This document shows, piece after piece, positions 7,274 through 16,648 of a DNA stretch of 17,920 nucleotides (positions are counted from its first letter, which is position 1; the number at the start of each line of letters is the position of its first letter). The stretch lies in NCBI GenBank assembly GCA_018985235.1, contig JADGIG010000119.1, positions 1-17,920 of the forward strand, written 5' to 3'. The position numbers and the translations under genes are program-made. The notes beneath the pieces were generated by a model. That model made no database searches and was not told the origin of the DNA. It saw only the letters and a program-made list of their open reading frames with translations. This DNA comes from Sanchytrium tribonematis (Eukaryota; Sanchytriomycota; Sanchytriomycetes; Sanchytriales; Sanchytriaceae).

Positions 7274-7872
7274 ATAATTTGTTTGATATTTGTTGTCAAA
7301 AGTGGTTTAACACCAAATAAAACATCAGAATCATTGCCATCAGAATCTTTACCACTACTGTCGTCCTTGGGCCATCCGTGTAAGGTTTTTAAAACAATTA
7401 AAAAACAATCCTATTATCGAAGGCACGAGTAATGGAACATCACCATACGACCGGAGTTCCAGCGAAACCTATAGAAAGAATCTACATAGATTTTGGAGGC
7501 CACAGACATTTTACCCTTCAAAGAAACTTTGAAATGATCAATTATGTCTTGATTCTTAATACCAGCAATACTGCCACATCTTTGCAAATAATTTGCATAT
7601 TCCTCTACACCCTAAGAGCCTTGTTTTAGTGCGTAAAAGTCCACAGCACAAAAATCCACTGTATATCGTGCACCCAACACCTTAACAAAACCTTCATAGC
7701 TCGCAAGTCCTGCAAGAACTCCCATCGCAGAGCTAATGTACTCCTGCTGTAAATTGTTCAGCATTTCCCGAAAATACATATGCTCCGGGACATTTAATGC
7801 ATTAACAAAATTCAAAAATTCAAAATGCCAAGTAGTAACTCCGATTCTCTGATCGAACTTATAGTCGATCAC
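7262..7872 (-). pseudogene. Decayed retrotransposon gag-like relic
   Basis: One minus-strand frame from 7872 down to about 7262 reads as protein with only three stops (TAG at 7612-7614; TAA and TAG together at about 7411-7416). The blocks NALNVPEHMYFREMLNNL, SYEGFVKVLGARYT, FYALKQ and GVEEYANYLQRCGSIAGI resemble LTR-retrotransposon Gag, where a helical domain is followed by VEEYxxxFxxLxxxxGI. The last section (TLHGWPKDDSSGKDSDG) is acidic and unassigned. No zinc knuckle is visible. It is not the same protein as the gag at 8701. The plus-strand ORF at 7432-7629 is only its antisense shadow. Confidence 0.5.
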
Positions 7873-8009
7873 GCGTCTTTGCGCAAAATAGGAAATAGTA
7901 TGTTTTGTGTTACCACTGGAGACTTGTAAATCACTCTTAGCTGTTTCGGTATATTTATTTTCATGAGACTTTCCTCAAGTACTGTATTCCATGTAAATAC
8001 CCACTCTTT

Positions 8010-8262
8010 CACGATATTACTTGATATTTGAGTAGTGCCTCCAATACATATTCTCTGATGCAAGATCATTTGTTGCCAGAGTGGAATGCTGCCAAGACTC
8101 TTTTAGACCTTTTTTTCAGCAAGACAATGCAACTTGTCCCGTAACTGGTTTAAACAAAACGGTATTGTACTAATTGACTGGCCATCTTGTGGTCCTGATC
8201 TGAACCCAATAGAAGATTTATGGGCGATTAGGAAAAGAAGTCTTGGAAAAATATAAACAGTT
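8010..8262 (+). pseudogene. Frameshifted Tc1/mariner transposase C-terminal relic
   Basis: Plus-strand frames contain YSLMQDHLLPEW, then FFQQDNATC (the second catalytic Asp with its QQDN context), then NWFKQNGIVLIDWPSC followed by GPDLNPIEDLWAIRKRS (the WPxxxPDLNPIE motif with the catalytic Glu). At least two frameshifts, near 8110 and 8133, separate these pieces, and the N-terminal half is not seen. It is a different, older family than the intact element at 13298. Left boundary is uncertain because the minus-strand gag relic abuts it. Confidence 0.75.
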
Positions 8263-8700
8263 ACATAATTTCGCTCCGTTAGCCAGCCAATCAAATTTAA
8301 TGTTCTATCCAATTAACGCAATATCATTATCCAATCAACATCAACGTGATGGCCGAAAAAAAGCTTAAAGGTGGATGTGTAACAGTTTGTGTTCAAATAG
8401 ATTTAAAGTGATTGGTCAGTGAACAAATATAACAATTGAAAAAAAACATTTGTAAAAGTACGAAGTTAAGATCTGAAAAAGCAAGAGAAAAAAAATTTTT
8501 TAAAGACGTTTTGAATAACGTGCAAAATCAAATATCTGATGACTCGTTAAAAACTAATAGATATATTAAAGGTGAATGTTCAAGACTTTGATCAACAACA
8601 ATCAAGTGAATATAGTGTAATCAATAGTGACAATGATTGGATTATCCACGTGTGTAAGAATTGGAATTAGAATCAATAAATATGGACACTCAAAATTAAA
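8263..8700. other. Intergenic stretch before gag; 5' leader of the gypsy element, no LTR found
   Basis: No convincing gene. A plus-strand open stretch at about 8436-8591 could encode roughly 50 residues (with FFKDVLNNVQNQISDDS) but has no ATG. I compared this stretch by eye with 11833-11990 and found no shared block long enough to be an LTR pair, so the 5' LTR is missing, diverged, or lies elsewhere. A primer-binding site could not be fixed. Confidence 0.4.
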
Positions 8701-9726
8701 ATGACTTCGTCAACATCATATACTATTTCGGAAGACTTCCTGTATCAAACTTTTGAACCATTGAATGGTGATTTTACAACCTGGGCAAAGGGACTAAAGA
8801 AATTGCTAAATCAAGAGGAGGATTTAGCGGAAAAGGTCAAAGTGAAAGCCTTGTTGTACTATTTGCCACCATTTGTGCGCAGAGAAGTGATATCGGAAAT
8901 AACATCATTGGATTTTGAGGTGATGATTAGTAAATTGGAAGAAAGATACAAGCCGACAGAAGGATCGGCTGACTTTTATCATGAGGAGCAGAAAAAGGAA
9001 GAAAAAGGTGTAGAATTTGTAAAGAGAATGGAAGAATTAGGAAACAGATTGAAAGTTCCTAAATCAGACATTATGAGACAAATTAAGCTTTCTTTGACAA
9101 AAAATTTAAGTGATAGGGTTGTATCAAACTACTATCCAGATTTACAACAATTAAAGCAAGCGATCAATGATACAGAAAAATTATTAGATACAGAGTTAGA
9201 CGAAAAGAAGAAAAGAAAAGTGGAAAAGTGTAATAAATGCAATAGAATGGGTCATAGTACAGAAGAATGTAACGGACCTAGCAAGTGTTATAGTTGTGGA
9301 CAATATGGGCATAAACAATGGAATTGTCCAAAAGAAAATGAAAAGGGAGAAAGCAATGACAAAAAACCAGATAAAGTAATCAAAAGAGTGGGTTGTGAGC
9401 AGATTAAAGTAGATAAATATCAAATGTTAGAGATAGAAGGAGTTTTAACTAGATGTCTAATTGATACTGGAGCTGATATTTCATGTCTTGGAAGAAATGT
9501 AGTGAGTGATAGAAACATACCAATAGTAATAGAGTCTGGATATGTTAATGGGATAGATGGTAAAGTTAAAATCTTAGGAAGTTGCAAACTGGCAGTTAAA
9601 TTTGGAGATGAGGTTATTAAACAACAATTCACGGTGTTGGATTGTAATCAAGACATTATTATTGGAAGGGATCTAATCGCAAGACAAATTAAATGGTTAT
9701 TTGATGTGGAAAAAGAACAAAACTAA
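8701..9726 (+). CDS. gag: Gag-protease polyprotein of the gypsy element
   Basis: A 341-aa open frame from ATG at 8701. Residues 1-165 form a helical Gag domain with FEPLNGDFTTWAKGLKKLL and EFVKRMEELGNRLKVP. Two CCHC zinc knuckles follow at about residues 177-190 (CNKCNRMGHSTEEC) and 197-210 (CYSCGQYGHKQWNC), which bind element RNA. A retropepsin begins near 235: the catalytic motif LIDTGADISCLG has Asp at 255, and the later IIIGRDLIA matches the second protease hydrophobic-G-R-D block. Having protease fused to Gag rather than to Pol is less common in gypsy elements. The frame ends in TAA, and the pol frame overlaps it by 26 nt at +1. Confidence 0.9.
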   Translation: MTSSTSYTISEDFLYQTFEPLNGDFTTWAKGLKKLLNQEEDLAEKVKVKALLYYLPPFVRREVISEITSLDFEVMISKLEERYKPTEGSADFYHEEQKKEEKGVEFVKRMEELGNRLKVPKSDIMRQIKLSLTKNLSDRVVSNYYPDLQQLKQAINDTEKLLDTELDEKKKRKVEKCNKCNRMGHSTEECNGPSKCYSCGQYGHKQWNCPKENEKGESNDKKPDKVIKRVGCEQIKVDKYQMLEIEGVLTRCLIDTGADISCLGRNVVSDRNIPIVIESGYVNGIDGKVKILGSCKLAVKFGDEVIKQQFTVLDCNQDIIIGRDLIARQIKWLFDVEKEQN

Positions 9727-10933
9727 TTTAACAATTCAAAAGGACAAAAATATGATTCAAATAGAAAAATGGAAGCAAGATTATGCATACGATCCTTTTC
9801 AACCTGCCAAAGTGAAGCCAATTGTAGTTAAATTAAAAGATAATGTTGATTTAGAGGAGTTACGTCAGAAACCGTTTGGTCGTTACAATAGAGATGACAT
9901 GGAAAAGAAAACTAGAGAATTAGAAGAACAAAATATACTAGTACGTCGTACATCACCTATTGCATCACCAGCTTTCTTAAAGCCTAAATCAAATGGAGAT
10001 TTTAGATTTATTGTGGATCTGAGAAAAGTGAATCAAGTAATGGTATCATGTGGCTATCCACTGCCTTTAATTAAAGATGAGTTACAGAAGTTTAGAGGAA
10101 GTGTGGTGTTTGCTAAGATAGATTGGTCAAATGCGTTTTTTGCCATTCCACTTCATGAAGATTGTTGGTGGATATATGGGATAGCAACATCAGTAGGACA
10201 ATTTGTTAGTACTAGATTATTAATGGGTGGATGTAATAGTACAGGAGAATTTCAACACATTTCTGATACAGCTTTTAAGCATATTAAAAACAAGGCATCT
10301 TATGTAGATGATATGGTCCTGTATTCAAGCAGCGTTGAGGAGCACATGGTGCTTTTAAAGGAATAATTTGGCACCGCTAGTGCTTTAAATTTGCCTATCA
10401 ATTGGGATAAATCAAGTTTTCTAAAAACTAGTGTTACTTTCTGTGGATTTACAATAGATGAGCATGGCTACACATGTAGAGAGAACTACATTATTCAATT
10501 GGAAGGAATACCAGAGCCTACTACGAAGAAACAAGTGCAAAAGCTTTTAGGAATGTTTAATTGGATTAGAGATTTTGTACCTGGTTATGAAAATTTGATG
10601 CATCCAATAAGAAAATGCTTAGTGGATGGACCGTTTAAATGGAGTAATGAAGCAAAAATTGCCTTTGATGATTGTTTATCTATTCTTAAATCAACACGAT
10701 TAATTTTCTTTGAAGGGGGACCATATGAGGTTTATACAGATGCTAGTGGATTTGAGATCGGGGGAACTGTATACGATAAAGGAAGATTATGTGGATTGTT
10801 TAGTAAAGCTTTAGGAGAATCTGAAAGAAGATACTGTACCTTCGAGAAGGAAATGTTTGCTATTGAACACTGCTTTCTCAAATTTGGTAAATTCTTTGGT
10901 AATTCACTAACTTACAGAAGCAGATATAGATAA
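9701..10933 (+). pseudogene. pol: Reverse transcriptase and partial RNase H of the gypsy element
   Basis: Copies element RNA into DNA when intact. The frame is open from 9701 (first ATG with RT context at 9751, MIQIEKWKQ). RT motifs: NILVRRTSPIASPAFLKPKS, GDFRFIVDLRKVN, VFAKIDWSNAFFAIPLHED (first catalytic Asp) and SYVDDMVLYS (catalytic YxDD). A TAA at 10364-10366 interrupts the frame; the same frame resumes with SALNLPINWDKSSF and GFTIDEHGYT, then the thumb KKQVQKLLGMFNWIRDFVPG. RNase H starts with YEVYTDASGFEIGG (Asp) and ESERRYCTFEKEMFAIEHCF (Glu), then ends at 10933 after NSLTYRS, where the TDH region should follow. That loss looks like a deletion. Confidence 0.88.
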
Positions 10934-10970
10934 AGACTTTGTATAAGATTTTTGTACAGGAAAAGGATAC

Positions 10971-11832
10971 ATGGAAACAATCCCAGAATCAGAACCAGAG
11001 TTGCCCAAAGCACCAGAAGCTGATAAAATCAATAAGCATCTAAGCAAAGCACACGCATATCATGCTGGTATCGTATCTATGAGACTAATCTTAAAAAATT
11101 TGAGTTGGGACGGAAAGGACAAAGATATAATCAATTTTGTAAAAAGGTGTGAGTACTGTATTGAAAAGAACACACCAAAGCAAACAAAGATGCATTTTAG
11201 GATCCCAAGACATATCGATCACTATGTAGGCATCGATTTAATGGAGATGGACTTTGAGGAGGAAGAATACAAGTACATTGCAGTCATTAGAGATATGTTC
11301 AGTGGGGTATTGCATTTAGAACTACTTATTAACAAGACACCCAGAGGAACTTGCAGGGCACTAATGAAATACTGTTCTTCATTTGGTATTCCAAATGATT
11401 CGTACAATTGGAGTAGAAAAATGGCTTATTAATTTACAACCAATCGCATTTGCTTTAAGAGCGTCAATTTATTTTTCTCTTAAACAAAGTCCATCAGAGA
11501 TGATATTTGGACTTGACATGGTTCTACCTCAATTTAATAACAACAAACGAATTTTTGAATCTCCTACACAATCTGTTATAAGAGATTTAAAATTAACCAA
11601 TAAGAAACGCATTAATCATCCATTTAAAATTAGCGATCTTATTTTATTGCGTAAAGAAGACAGAAACATGACATCTAAATGGGATACTCAACAGGAAGGT
11701 CCTTATAAAATTGTAGAATGTCATACAAATAACGCTGTAACCATCAACAAACATGGATTATTACAAAGAGTTAAGTATAGAAAAGTAATACCATGTAAAT
11801 CAAATGATGGGAAAGATGGCAGAATGTCATGA
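10971..11832 (+). pseudogene. Integrase remnant of the gypsy element
   Basis: Two pieces. At 10971-11432 the zinc-binding HHCC domain is visible (HLSKAHAYHAG, then CEYCIEKN), followed by the core start HYVGIDLMEMDFEEEEYKYI with the first catalytic Asp and ending at SSFGIPND. The frame then shifts. At 11383-11832 the C-terminal part resumes: FALRASIYFSLKQSPSEMIF is the usual TPxExxFG block, and GPYKIVECHTNNAVTI is the C-terminal fold. The section that should carry the second Asp and the Glu (about 80 residues) is absent between GIPN and the next Trp, so the enzyme is dead. Confidence 0.85.
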
Positions 11833-11958
11833 ATTGACATTGGATGTGGCATTTATTGATTAATTGGATGTGAATCCAACATTTAGATCTGCTATTTAAT
11901 AAGAGATCCCTCAATAAATCAATCTATCTTTTCATTTTAGAGTCTATGTGATGATTTT
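11833..11958 (+). other. Non-coding stretch after integrase, possible 3' LTR fragment
   Basis: AT-rich and without an ORF. A purine-rich run (about 11808-11825) is followed by TG at 11826. The stretch contains a TATA-like TATTTAATAAG near 11893 and TCAATAAATCAATC near 11910, which could be LTR promoter and polyadenylation signals. Without a matching 5' copy this remains a guess. Confidence 0.25.
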
Positions 11959-13297
11959 ATTTTTTTTTCATTTCGACTATTTAGAAAAATATCATATTAC
12001 CGAAATTTATGCAAGACAGTTGACAATTTGACTGTTACTGAAGTTTTACAAGGATCCAAATACGGATTTGGAAATGTATTTAATGATAACAATACCGCTG
12101 CTGTTCCAGTTTCAATAAGAGGGTCCAGTTCATTTTTCAAACAGGCTAGAATGGGTCTTTTTGCTATGGTTAAGACTTTCGGATTTCCCCATTTGTTTGT
12201 CACTTTTTCCTGCTCTGAGCAAACTTGGCCTGATTTAGAAGAATATTTGCTAAAGTTTGGAAAAAAACCTAATGGAAATGAAAATATTTTCACCGCTTAA
12301 TCATTACTGCTATGAAAGATTACAAAGCATGTTTAAATACATCCTTAAATTTGGCTACATGGAGAAGTTCATTCCCCAATACTTTCAAAGATTTGAATTT
12401 CAAAAACGCGGAACCGTTTATATGCATATGTTATTATGGCTGGAAAATGAAGAGGGCCCCGATGATATATTGGGAATACAGGGCGATATTCCTTCTTTTA
12501 AAGAACAACCGGAGCTACATTTGTTAGTACGATATCAATACCACAATTGTTCCAATTATTGATTAGGTACTTAGAAAAACGTTAGCATGCAAACTAAAGA
12601 TGTAAAAATCAATGATTACCTTGCAGATTGGCTACTTAAGTGGCAAGGTAATATGGACATCAAATTGGTTTGTAATGAATTTATTTGTAATTATATAACA
12701 AAATACTGCACAAAACCAGAACCCCAAGGACTGCTGGAAGTTAAAGAAAATGAAATTACAGTACCCGTGACTACTCTGTCCATTAAGATTCCTCTCTGTG
12801 AAAGTTTAATAGACAAGAGATATATAAAGCGACCTAAAGAATGCGAACGTATAAAGAATCCTGAAGATAGACAATTACTGTCAAAGATAATTGATGAGTT
12901 CTCAATGATTGACCTCCAATTATTTGAGTACATCATGCAAATAATGCATCACCAAATGTTTCAAATTGCAAAGTTCTACTATTCGGAGATCCTAAACAGC
13001 TACCGCTTGTAAACGGATTATTTTGAAATATTCAAGAAACACATTTTGACCCAAGATTCTGAACTAACATATCTCGTTGACAATTTTTACATAATTGACC
13101 TGAAAAAGAAAAGATCAATACTTGAATTTATAAACTCCAGAATTACTCTAAATACATATAGTGAAGCTGTTCCGTATATTTATCCAACCAATAGAGCCTG
13201 TAATAATCACAACTTGCATTCAAAGTTCATTCTATTTCCTTTAATTTTAAAAACAATAAGAATAGTTACTTTGATTTGCCAAATCACTCAGCTATTA
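11959..13297 (+). pseudogene. Helitron Rep (HUH relaxase) region, frameshifted, plus helicase scraps
   Basis: The frame beginning near 11974 reads FRLFRKISYYRNLCKTVDNL, then IRGSSSFFKQARMGLFAMVK and FGFPHLFVTFSCSEQTWPDL, the typical Helitron-like N block. After a shift near 12290 the second frame reads RLQSMFKYILKFG, then FQRFEFQKRGTVYMHMLLWL, the HUH motif region. Here the first His of HxH is Tyr (YMH), which should abolish metal binding. Stops at 12560-12562 and 12569-12571 follow. At 12587-13012 the block NEFICNYITKYCTKPEP matches the catalytic Tyr motif (YxxKY). From 13046 the text AVPYIYPTNRA may be a helicase block (the APTNxxVDxIN type) but is degenerate. Confidence 0.78.
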
Positions 13298-13326
13298 AAG
13301 TGCACTCAATAAATCTTTTGAATCAC
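13295..13326. repeat. Left terminal inverted repeat of the Tc1 element
   Basis: Positions 13298-13326 are the exact reverse complement of 14650-14678 (29 bp, read by eye without mismatch). The element starts AAGTGCACTC. TA at 13296-13297 is the target duplication, and the T at 13295 also matches by chance. Confidence 0.95.
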
Positions 13327-13394
13327 GTTCCCCGAATTTACCCCATTTTAACTTCAACTCGCTTTCATCACAATTAAAACAACTATCGAACTAT

Positions 13395-14619
13395 TTATTG
13401 ATTTGATAAAACATATGTATATGCCCTACTACCTCGAGTCACAATATTTCCACCATTTGCATGAACAATTTTATTCAATCTACCTGGAATACCCAAATAA
13501 GATGCTTTTATGTAGTCTATATCCAAATGATTTAAGAATCTATCTTCAATACATTCCTATGTTATCAAATTATACCTTAAATTTCACCATATCTGACCCA
13601 AAGTATAGCATATCTTCAAGCAACATTTCTTTTACTTGACCAATGCACCCTTCAATTGGATTGATATCAGGTGATCTAGCAGGCCACTCTAAACTGTTAA
13701 TATCTGCAGCCGATAATGCCTCCAAAGATCCATCACCCCAATGAGACGACGCGTTATCATCAATAAATGCGTATGGTTCATTATGTACTACTCTATAATC
13801 CGACTGGCTATTTACTAAACTGCTAGCAATTTTGGGAATTATCTGTCTTTGATAGACATTTGCAGTTACACTTGTGTTTGCCTCAAAGAAATGTATAAAT
13901 ATTGGACCAAATTCGTAAGAAATACACATATATGCCATTATTCCACGTGAACGTTGTACCTCACCTTTAAAGTAAGATTGTTTTGAATAATCACCATACT
14001 TTCGGTACACGAATTGCTGACCTGCACTACAATTGTTTAACTCAAAATAAGCTTCATCTCCAAAGAAAATATTGGTCCAAAAGTGAATTGTTACACACAT
14101 CTTTGACAATGCATATCTATATCGTTCGTCCATTTGTCTTTGACCTAATAAACATGCTCTAATCTTGCGACAACATCTCAAATCCAAATTCTTAGCAAGG
14201 AAAGTACTCAATGTTGCTTCTGCACAGTCTAGAAAGCAATAAATGATAATAGATCTTAATGTAACAACACCTTCATTTGCCTCAATATATATTTCAATGT
14301 CTTCTTTCTTATCCATCGGTATTAGTTTTGGTCTTCCAATTCTCTTTGACTCTGAGATTGATGCATACTTTAAATAACGACACATATTATTTACTATCGT
14401 TTGACCACTATGATTACCTACACATTCATTTCCTATTTGATCAAAATTGATCAATTGATGGATGGTTACATCTGGATTTGTCTCGATCAACTTTTTTATT
14501 GTAAATTTTAATGCACCATATATAATGTCCATTCTTTTATATTCGTTTTTGGTGAATTTGTTGGTGTTATCTGGTCTTGGGACTTGTTCTAGTAGCTGTA
14601 AAAGTTCTCGCTTGCTCAT
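13395..14619 (-). CDS. Tc1-family transposase, two exons, apparently intact
   Basis: Cuts and pastes the element. Exon 1 is 14619-13576 (348 codons), exon 2 is 13556-13395 (53 residues and TAA); 401 aa in total. I chose ATG 14619 (MSKRELLQLL) because the longer frame would start within the terminal repeat at a GTG. Residues 1-140 are the helix-turn-helix DNA-binding part, including the GRPK motif near 95. The catalytic triad is complete: Asp188 (FFGDEAYFEL), Asp288 (YAFIDDNASSHW) and Glu323 (WPARSPDINPIEG), with 34 residues between the last two, hence DD34E. Exon 2 supplies the family's C-terminal helix and ending (YIKASYLGIPGRLNKIVHAN, then GG), without which the protein would be truncated. 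Confidence 0.93.
13557..13575 (-). other. 19-nt intron inside the transposase gene
   Basis: On the minus strand: GTATAATTTGATAACATAG. It has a GT donor, TAAC with the likely branch A at position 14 (same place as in the host introns), and TAG. It lies between codons (phase 0). Removal joins VKFK to ECIEDRF and continues into the conserved transposase C terminus. Retention gives TAA at the second codon. Confidence 0.88.
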
Positions 14620-14649
14620 CTTGAAACAGTACAATGTTTCAACCCCATT

Positions 14650-14680
14650 GTGATTCAAAAGATTTATTGAGTGCACTTTA
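14650..14680. repeat. Right terminal inverted repeat of the Tc1 element with TA duplication
   Basis: 14650-14678 is the reverse complement of 13298-13326; TA at 14679-14680 is the target duplication. Confidence 0.95.
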
Positions 14681-14823
14681 AGTCAAAATTCCGATTTTTA
14701 CCAATACAACAGCTTTATGTTGTTATTAGTAGAGTGAAATCTTTTTCTGATTTAAAATTTCTTCGTGATGAAGAATTTCCCGAAGGATATAATGAATCCC
14801 CTTTGAAGTTCACGGATGACTAA
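14681..14823 (+). pseudogene. C-terminal end of Helitron PIF1-type helicase
   Basis: One plus frame reads FRFLPIQQLYVVISRVKSFS, then DLKFLRDEEFPEGYNESP and stops at 14821-14823. The block QLYVVISRVKSFSDLKFL is the well-known end of PIF1-like helicases (GQxYVAxSRVxSxxGL). It is the natural continuation of the Helitron text left of the Tc1 insertion, in another frame. Confidence 0.8.
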
Positions 14824-15389
14824 TTAGAATTTGGGGTCGCCCTATTAGGTATTTGATATTTAATAATAAACTTTTAGAAATTGTGATACTGCGATGGGTC
14901 CAATCATATACTGTGCAAGCATTTGGAGAATATAAAGAAATGTCTTGTCCACTTTAATATCAATGAACAGTCACTTGCCGGAAGAAATTTTTGAATATTT
15001 ATCATTGAAAAAATAAAACTCTGAGTTAAATCATACTATTAAATAGTACGAAAAACCACTAGGAAAAATTGATTTGCGAACTACAGAATTCATATAAAAT
15101 TTAGATTATTTTAAGCATTTACTGATCGAAAACGGCGCAGTTATCTCGGTATCCTTTTTACTGCAGGTAATACTGAAAACCAAATTTCTGCGTGTTATTG
15201 ATAAGTGTACCATATATTGGCAAAAGTTTTGAAAATATTATCGGATTTCTTGTCAGTTTTGAGAATTACATTGTTTTTGAGTATTTTAGTGACTTGACAA
15301 TTATGACCAGCAAAAAGGGTAGAGTTGACCAAAAATTAACTTGATACAATCAGGCAATTGTACCAGTACTTTTATTAAGAAGAATAAAG
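14824..15389. other. Sequence without a recognisable gene
   Basis: 566 bp of AT-rich DNA with frequent stops in all frames. No domain motif was recognised. It lies between the Helitron end and the LINE relic and may be decayed sequence of either. Confidence 0.5.
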
Positions 15390-15850
15390 CCTTGTCATGT
15401 ACGTAAATCTGATATGATGGAACTAAAATATCTTCTCCCCATTCATTTGATGATTCTCTCAGAGACTCAAAAAGATGGCAGTAAGATTAATAAATTGCCG
15501 AATCGATGCAGAGTTTTAAGCAATGTTATTTATGATAATGGTGCACGACCACATCCACATTACGGTATGTGTATAATTGAATTGGATGAAAATATTGCCA
15601 GACGTTGTAGTGCATTTCAAGTATTTCCCACACAGATTACGTCATAAATGGGTTTTATTTTAGAAATAGATCTAATATTGCTGATTTTACTAATGGACTA
15701 TTCCAACTGGACAATCAAAATCAAATATGTATTGGTGATGCCAATTATTCATTACTCTCTCCCAAAAATAGATTTGAGAGATAAGCAATAGCCACAATTA
15801 ATAATCTAAATTATGAGATTATTGAAAAAGATCATAATATCACTCGATAT
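15390..15850 (+). pseudogene. LINE endonuclease (APE/EEP) domain relic
   Basis: Frames near 15414-15640 read LPIHLMILSETQKDGSKINK, then YDNGARPHPHYGMCII, like the start of an EEP nuclease (DIxxLxET, then GVAIxV). After frame changes the text RNRSNIADFTNGLF, ICIGDANYSLLSPKNRFER and ITRYPRITQL resembles the GDxN catalytic block and the final TxxxxxxRxxxID part. A TAA (15782-15784) and at least two shifts break it. No reverse transcriptase follows. Confidence 0.5.
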
Positions 15851-15889
15851 CCGCGTATCACACAATTAATTATCAAGAATATATTCAGA

Positions 15890-16648
15890 AAATTGAAGAA
15901 GATAAAATCGATGGTATTTCTAGATATATCTTTACGTAATGAATACCTATACAACAAACATCTTGTTCATTATAATTGGAGATTCAACATGCCATATCAG
16001 AATATTAGATTTAAAAAACAATCCGGAAAGATAGCTTTTCATCTATTTATTTGCACTGATTCACATCCATTTATTTCCAAATTGATTAAATGGAATTTTA
16101 AACCAAACAGCAGAAATAACTTTTGTAGCATTTGTAATCAAAATCACGCTTATTTACAAAAACGGCTAGTTTTTTTTTCTCATAATAGACAATTGCTGCG
16201 AAATTTACCAACACAGTCCATTGATATTCACAATAGATTAGTAAACACAACTATACAGTACCACATGTACCTTTGTTATTTGATGGCTATACATTATCTT
16301 GTGATGCATCACTGTCCGAGAACTATATTGGTATTGGTATTTGTGTGGTTCCACCATATTCATTAAACATTTCAACAGAATTACAATTCAAATTATAGGA
16401 TTTTAAATGACAATAAAGGATCAGTCACAATAGCTAATAACTTAATTTTTGGTCACGATCCTTCCAAATATTCCTATTCTTATCATTTTAAAGAAATTAA
16501 TAATAATTTAACGAATATTCCCGTAATTCAATGGGTAAAAGGAGATTCAGGTTATTATCTTAATGAAAGAGCTCATCAATTGGCAAAATGGTGCCATCAA
16601 GCTCCATTTAGGCCTTTTTATTCAGTTTTAAAATATAAAGTACATTAA
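15890..16648 (+). pseudogene. 3' end of a LINE: Cys-rich motif and RNase H relic
   Basis: The frame at 15893-16366 has NNFCSICNQNHAYL, a possible Cys-rich motif as found after LINE reverse transcriptases. From 16267 another frame reads VPLLFDGYTLSCDASLSENY, then IGIGICVV and NISTELQFKL (first Asp and Glu of RNase H), and from about 16396 RILNDNKGSVTIANN, IPVIQWVKGDSGYYLNERAH and QLAK, ending in TAA at 16646-16648. In the last motif the usual HSG is DSG and the ERAD Asp is His, so activity is lost. RNase H after RT is a feature of I- and Tad-type LINEs, Tad being common in fungi. Confidence 0.68.

Larger units (their letters stand above)
8701..11832 (+). mobile_element. Ty3/gypsy LTR retrotransposon, defective
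   Basis: Domain order is Gag, protease, reverse transcriptase, RNase H, integrase, which defines the Ty3/gypsy type. Gag-protease is one open frame; pol is broken by an in-frame TAA at 10364-10366, a deletion inside RNase H near 10930, and loss of the integrase core around 11400. It cannot move on its own. LTRs were not found. A purine-rich stretch before 11827 followed by TG may mark a polypurine tract and 3' LTR start. Confidence 0.9.
13298..14678 (-). mobile_element. Intact Tc1/mariner (DD34E) DNA transposon
   Basis: 1381 bp bounded by matching 29-bp inverted termini and flanked on both sides by TA (13296-13297 and 14679-14680), the standard Tc1 target duplication. The single gene reads on the minus strand and is complete once a 19-nt intron is removed. 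Identical termini and an unbroken transposase suggest a recent insertion. It sits in the helicase part of the dead Helitron. Confidence 0.95.
11959..14823 (+). mobile_element. Decayed Helitron, split by a Tc1 insertion
   Basis: Left part 11959-13297 carries the Helitron-like N-terminal and Rep domains; right part 14679-14823 carries the last segment of a PIF1-type helicase. The Tc1 element between them duplicates a TA and, when ignored, leaves a continuous sequence. Many frameshifts and stops show that the Helitron is dead. Most of the helicase, including the Walker A region, is not visible. Termini (5' TC, 3' hairpin with CTRR) were not found. Confidence 0.78.

Noticed and set aside
7432-7629. 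Plus-strand 65-aa ORF
   Set aside because: It is antisense to the gag-like relic, whose minus-strand text makes far better sense.
7869-8312. Two short minus-strand ORFs
   Set aside because: They lie opposite the Tc1 transposase relic and show no motif of their own.
8436-8591. Open stretch of about 50 codons before gag
   Set aside because: No ATG, no motif; probably element leader or decayed DNA.
10899-10917. A further GT...CTAAC...CAG stretch of exactly 19 nt in the gypsy RNase H
   Set aside because: Read unspliced, the text continues as RNase H (FFGNSLTYRS resembles the family's GNSFTVRTDH-like strand), and both readings reach a stop soon after. The acceptor is CAG and the branch position differs from the other three. 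Probably chance.
8263-11990. An LTR pair around the gypsy element
   Set aside because: By-eye comparison of 8263-8700 with 11833-11990 found only short shared words such as AGATCTG and TCAATAAAT, no real direct repeat.
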